Positions 5,698-7,092 of a stretch of 7,092 bases of DNA are shown here, piece by piece (the first letter of the stretch is position 1; every line of letters begins with the position of its first letter). This stretch comes from an uncultured Lachnospiraceae bacterium (lineage in GTDB: Bacteria; Bacillota; Clostridia; Lachnospirales; Lachnospiraceae), in assembly GCA_910577065.1 (NCBI GenBank), contig CAJTLD010000029.1:1-7092 (forward strand), given 5' to 3'. Position numbers and translations under genes: made by a program. The notes beneath the pieces are model-generated. The model saw only the letters and a list, made by a program, of their open reading frames with translations, made no database searches and was not told where the DNA came from.

Positions 5698-6690
5698 TCA
5701 ATTCTCCTTCATCGTATATAATAAAAGTTCCATCACAAGCTCAAAATTTACATTTGCCTGCAGGCGCTTCTTGGCTTTTTCAAGCGCCTTTATCACCTGC
5801 TCAATGCCGTTGTAGGAACTGTGGCTCGCCGCTTTTTTAATACTGTAAACTTCGTCGCGGAACACCAGGCGGTTCACGTCGGCCGTCGCCTTAAATAAAA
5901 GCACGTCCCGGTACCAGATAAGCATCAGATCCAGATAATCGTTTACTTCCAGCTTGTACTCCGAAATCTGCTTCACGGCCTGCGACATTTCATATAAATC
6001 AATCTCATTTACGCGTTTTAAAAGCTGCATAGCCGAATTTTTAATCTCGTTGAACTGCTCGGAGGACGCAAGGCGGACAGCCTTCCCTACATTGCCCTGT
6101 GCAAACGCGGCGCAGATATCCGCCTGATAACTTGGAACCTGCTTATTTTCCATCAAAAACCTGCGGATCTTTGCATCGGGTACCGCCTGTAAATCCAAAC
6201 GGACGCACCGGGAAAGAATCGTCGGCAAAAACCCGTCCGCATTGTCTGTCAAAAGCAGAATCACCGCATAAGCCGGCGGCTCTTCTATCGTTTTAAGCAG
6301 TGCGTTCTGCGCCTGTACGTTCATTTTTTCGGCTTCGTCTATAATATATACTTTATACCTGCTGCCGTAGGGTTTTAGTACAATGTCGTCGTTTAACTGC
6401 CGGCGGATATCCTCCACGCTCAATGTATTCGGCTTTTCATGGGTGACATAAATGATATCCGGCTGGTTTTTCCCTTCGGCCTGCCGGCATGAACGGCATT
6501 CCCCGCAGGCAGTCGCTTCGCCCTTTTCGCACTGCAAAGCCGCTGCAAAGCTTTCCGCCAGCAGCATTTTTCCGGATTTGTCCGGCCCGTTTAAAATATA
6601 CGCATGGGACACTTTATCCGCTGCCGCCGCATTCTGGAAATACGAAATAATTTTTTCGTGTCCGATTATGTTTGAATAATCTTTTGTCAT
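5698..6690 (-). CDS. holB: DNA polymerase III clamp-loader subunit delta prime
   Basis: Delta prime is a structural subunit of the clamp loader that opens the beta sliding clamp with ATP hydrolysed by the DnaX subunits. The preferred start is ATG 6690-6688 (MTKDYSNIIGHEKIISYF), with AAGGAG at 6698-6703, 7 bases away. A frame reaching 6756 would overlap yaaR and add unrelated residues. The resulting 330 residues fit the family. Features in order are VSHAYILNG leading to a P-loop-like GPDKSGKM (35-42), a zinc module with Cys54, 62, 65 and 68, the Walker B-like VYIIDEAEKM (114-123), the AQNALLKTIEEPP helix (127-139) and the SRC motif (160-162). A helical C-terminal domain follows. The P-loop ends in Lys-Met rather than Lys-Ser/Thr, consistent with delta prime not acting as an ATPase. 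It lies between yaaR and ricT, as in Bacillus subtilis. Confidence 0.94.
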   Translation of the reverse strand: MTKDYSNIIGHEKIISYFQNAAAADKVSHAYILNGPDKSGKMLLAESFAAALQCEKGEATACGECRSCRQAEGKNQPDIIYVTHEKPNTLSVEDIRRQLNDDIVLKPYGSRYKVYIIDEAEKMNVQAQNALLKTIEEPPAYAVILLLTDNADGFLPTILSRCVRLDLQAVPDAKIRRFLMENKQVPSYQADICAAFAQGNVGKAVRLASSEQFNEIKNSAMQLLKRVNEIDLYEMSQAVKQISEYKLEVNDYLDLMLIWYRDVLLFKATADVNRLVFRDEVYSIKKAASHSSYNGIEQVIKALEKAKKRLQANVNFELVMELLLYTMKEN

Positions 6691-6715
6691 GTTCCTTCTC
6701 CTTAGAGCATTAAAA

Positions 6716-7092
6716 TCAGGTGAAAATATCCAGCAATAGCCCCCGGATCTCTCCAATCTTGTCTAATATGGTCAGATGATCCTTCTCGTCTTTGACCAGT
6801 TCGCCCGCCAATTCGTCCAGGTTGGCGTCTACCAGGCGGATAATCCCGTATACGCGGTGCCTGCCTCTGCGATCCAGGAAATTTTCCCTGGAAAACTTAT
6901 GGGAACGGTTTACCACTTCATTTAAAAAGTCCTTTACAAGCCCCCTGTACTTTTTCATATCGCGGATATCCATATGCTGCGCAATCCGCTCTCCCTGGTT
7001 CGTAATCTCATCCAGAAGCGAGTTCAACCGCTCGGCAAGACCCGCTTCGTCAATTGCGCTCGTCAGCGTAAACTTAAAATCCCCTTCGGCTG
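6716..7092 (-). CDS. yaaR: YaaR family (DUF327) protein, 5' end beyond the right edge
   Basis: The frame is open without a stop to base 7092, so the gene enters from the right. 124 residues are visible against about 145 in Bacillus subtilis YaaR, so roughly 20 N-terminal residues are missing. A TTG at 7027 could be called as a start but sits within conserved sequence and is not the real one. The visible part matches DUF327 from memory: LNSLLDEITNQGERIAQH, then a helical KKYRGLVKDFLNEVVNRS, the basic HKFSRENFLDRRGRHRVYGII, VDANLDELAGELVKDEK, and the highly typical C-terminal ILDKIGEIRGLLLDIFT. It is mostly alpha-helical with no signal peptide or membrane segment, so it is cytoplasmic. Its molecular function is unknown. 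It is 25 bases upstream of holB and surely in the same operon, which is the conserved neighbourhood in Firmicutes. Confidence 0.88.
   Translation of the reverse strand, partial: AEGDFKFTLTSAIDEAGLAERLNSLLDEITNQGERIAQHMDIRDMKKYRGLVKDFLNEVVNRSHKFSRENFLDRRGRHRVYGIIRLVDANLDELAGELVKDEKDHLTILDKIGEIRGLLLDIFT

Noticed and set aside
6691..6756. Longer N-terminus for HolB starting at 6756
   Set aside because: It overlaps the yaaR 3' end and adds residues unlike the family; ATG 6690 has AAGGAG at the right distance.
1..7092. CRISPR arrays, tRNA or rRNA genes, riboswitches
   Set aside because: No spaced direct repeats, cloverleaf patterns or known conserved RNA motifs were recognised by eye on either strand.

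Overview
The window looks like a chromosomal piece of an anaerobic, spore-forming Bacillota, most likely class Clostridia and close to Lachnospiraceae. The reasons are a spmA (spore maturation) fragment, a yaaR-holB-ricT-trmN6-rsmI cluster with Firmicutes-type gene order, strong AGGAGG-type ribosome binding sites, and a small protein resembling DUF6075 of clostridial mobile elements. The right three quarters have mixed, roughly balanced base composition. The left ~900 bases are clearly more AT-rich.

Right part (3193-7092, minus strand): a tightly packed housekeeping operon transcribed right to left. Its order is yaaR (DUF327, cut by the window edge), holB (clamp-loader delta prime), ricT/yaaT (PSP1-type Fe-S protein of the RicA-RicF-RicT complex), trmN6/yabB (tRNA1(Val) A37 N6-methyltransferase) and rsmI (16S rRNA C1402 2'-O-methyltransferase). 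Gaps are 25, 1, -17 (overlap) and 19 bases, so co-transcription and partial translational coupling are likely. The products link DNA replication, RNA turnover/developmental control, and tRNA and rRNA methylation. No promoter for this operon is visible; it must lie beyond the right edge.

Middle (1402-3208, plus strand): a secreted lipoprotein of the DUF885 family, a putative zinc peptidase with HEGFPGH and EGWATYVE motifs. It converges on rsmI. The 21 bases between the two stop codons lie in a strong hairpin followed by a T-run, and the stop codons of both genes are inside the stem.

Left part (1-1250): a rearranged accessory region. spmA (minus strand) keeps only its first ~110 codons. It stops exactly where an AT-rich 172-base element begins, bounded by 21-base imperfect terminal inverted repeats (18/21 matching), which resembles a MITE or a degenerate IS. 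Just beyond the far repeat the bases again read L-K-A-M, the residues expected next in SpmA, before the sequence diverges. Further left are a second set of inverted repeats built on TTAGGACTAAATT, a 3'-truncated DUF6075-like gene, and the 5' end of a small antitoxin-like gene leaving the window. This reads as a mobile-element scar in a sporulation locus. I see no convincing evidence for a new multi-gene system; the nested inverted-repeat structure at 616-920 is the most unusual part.
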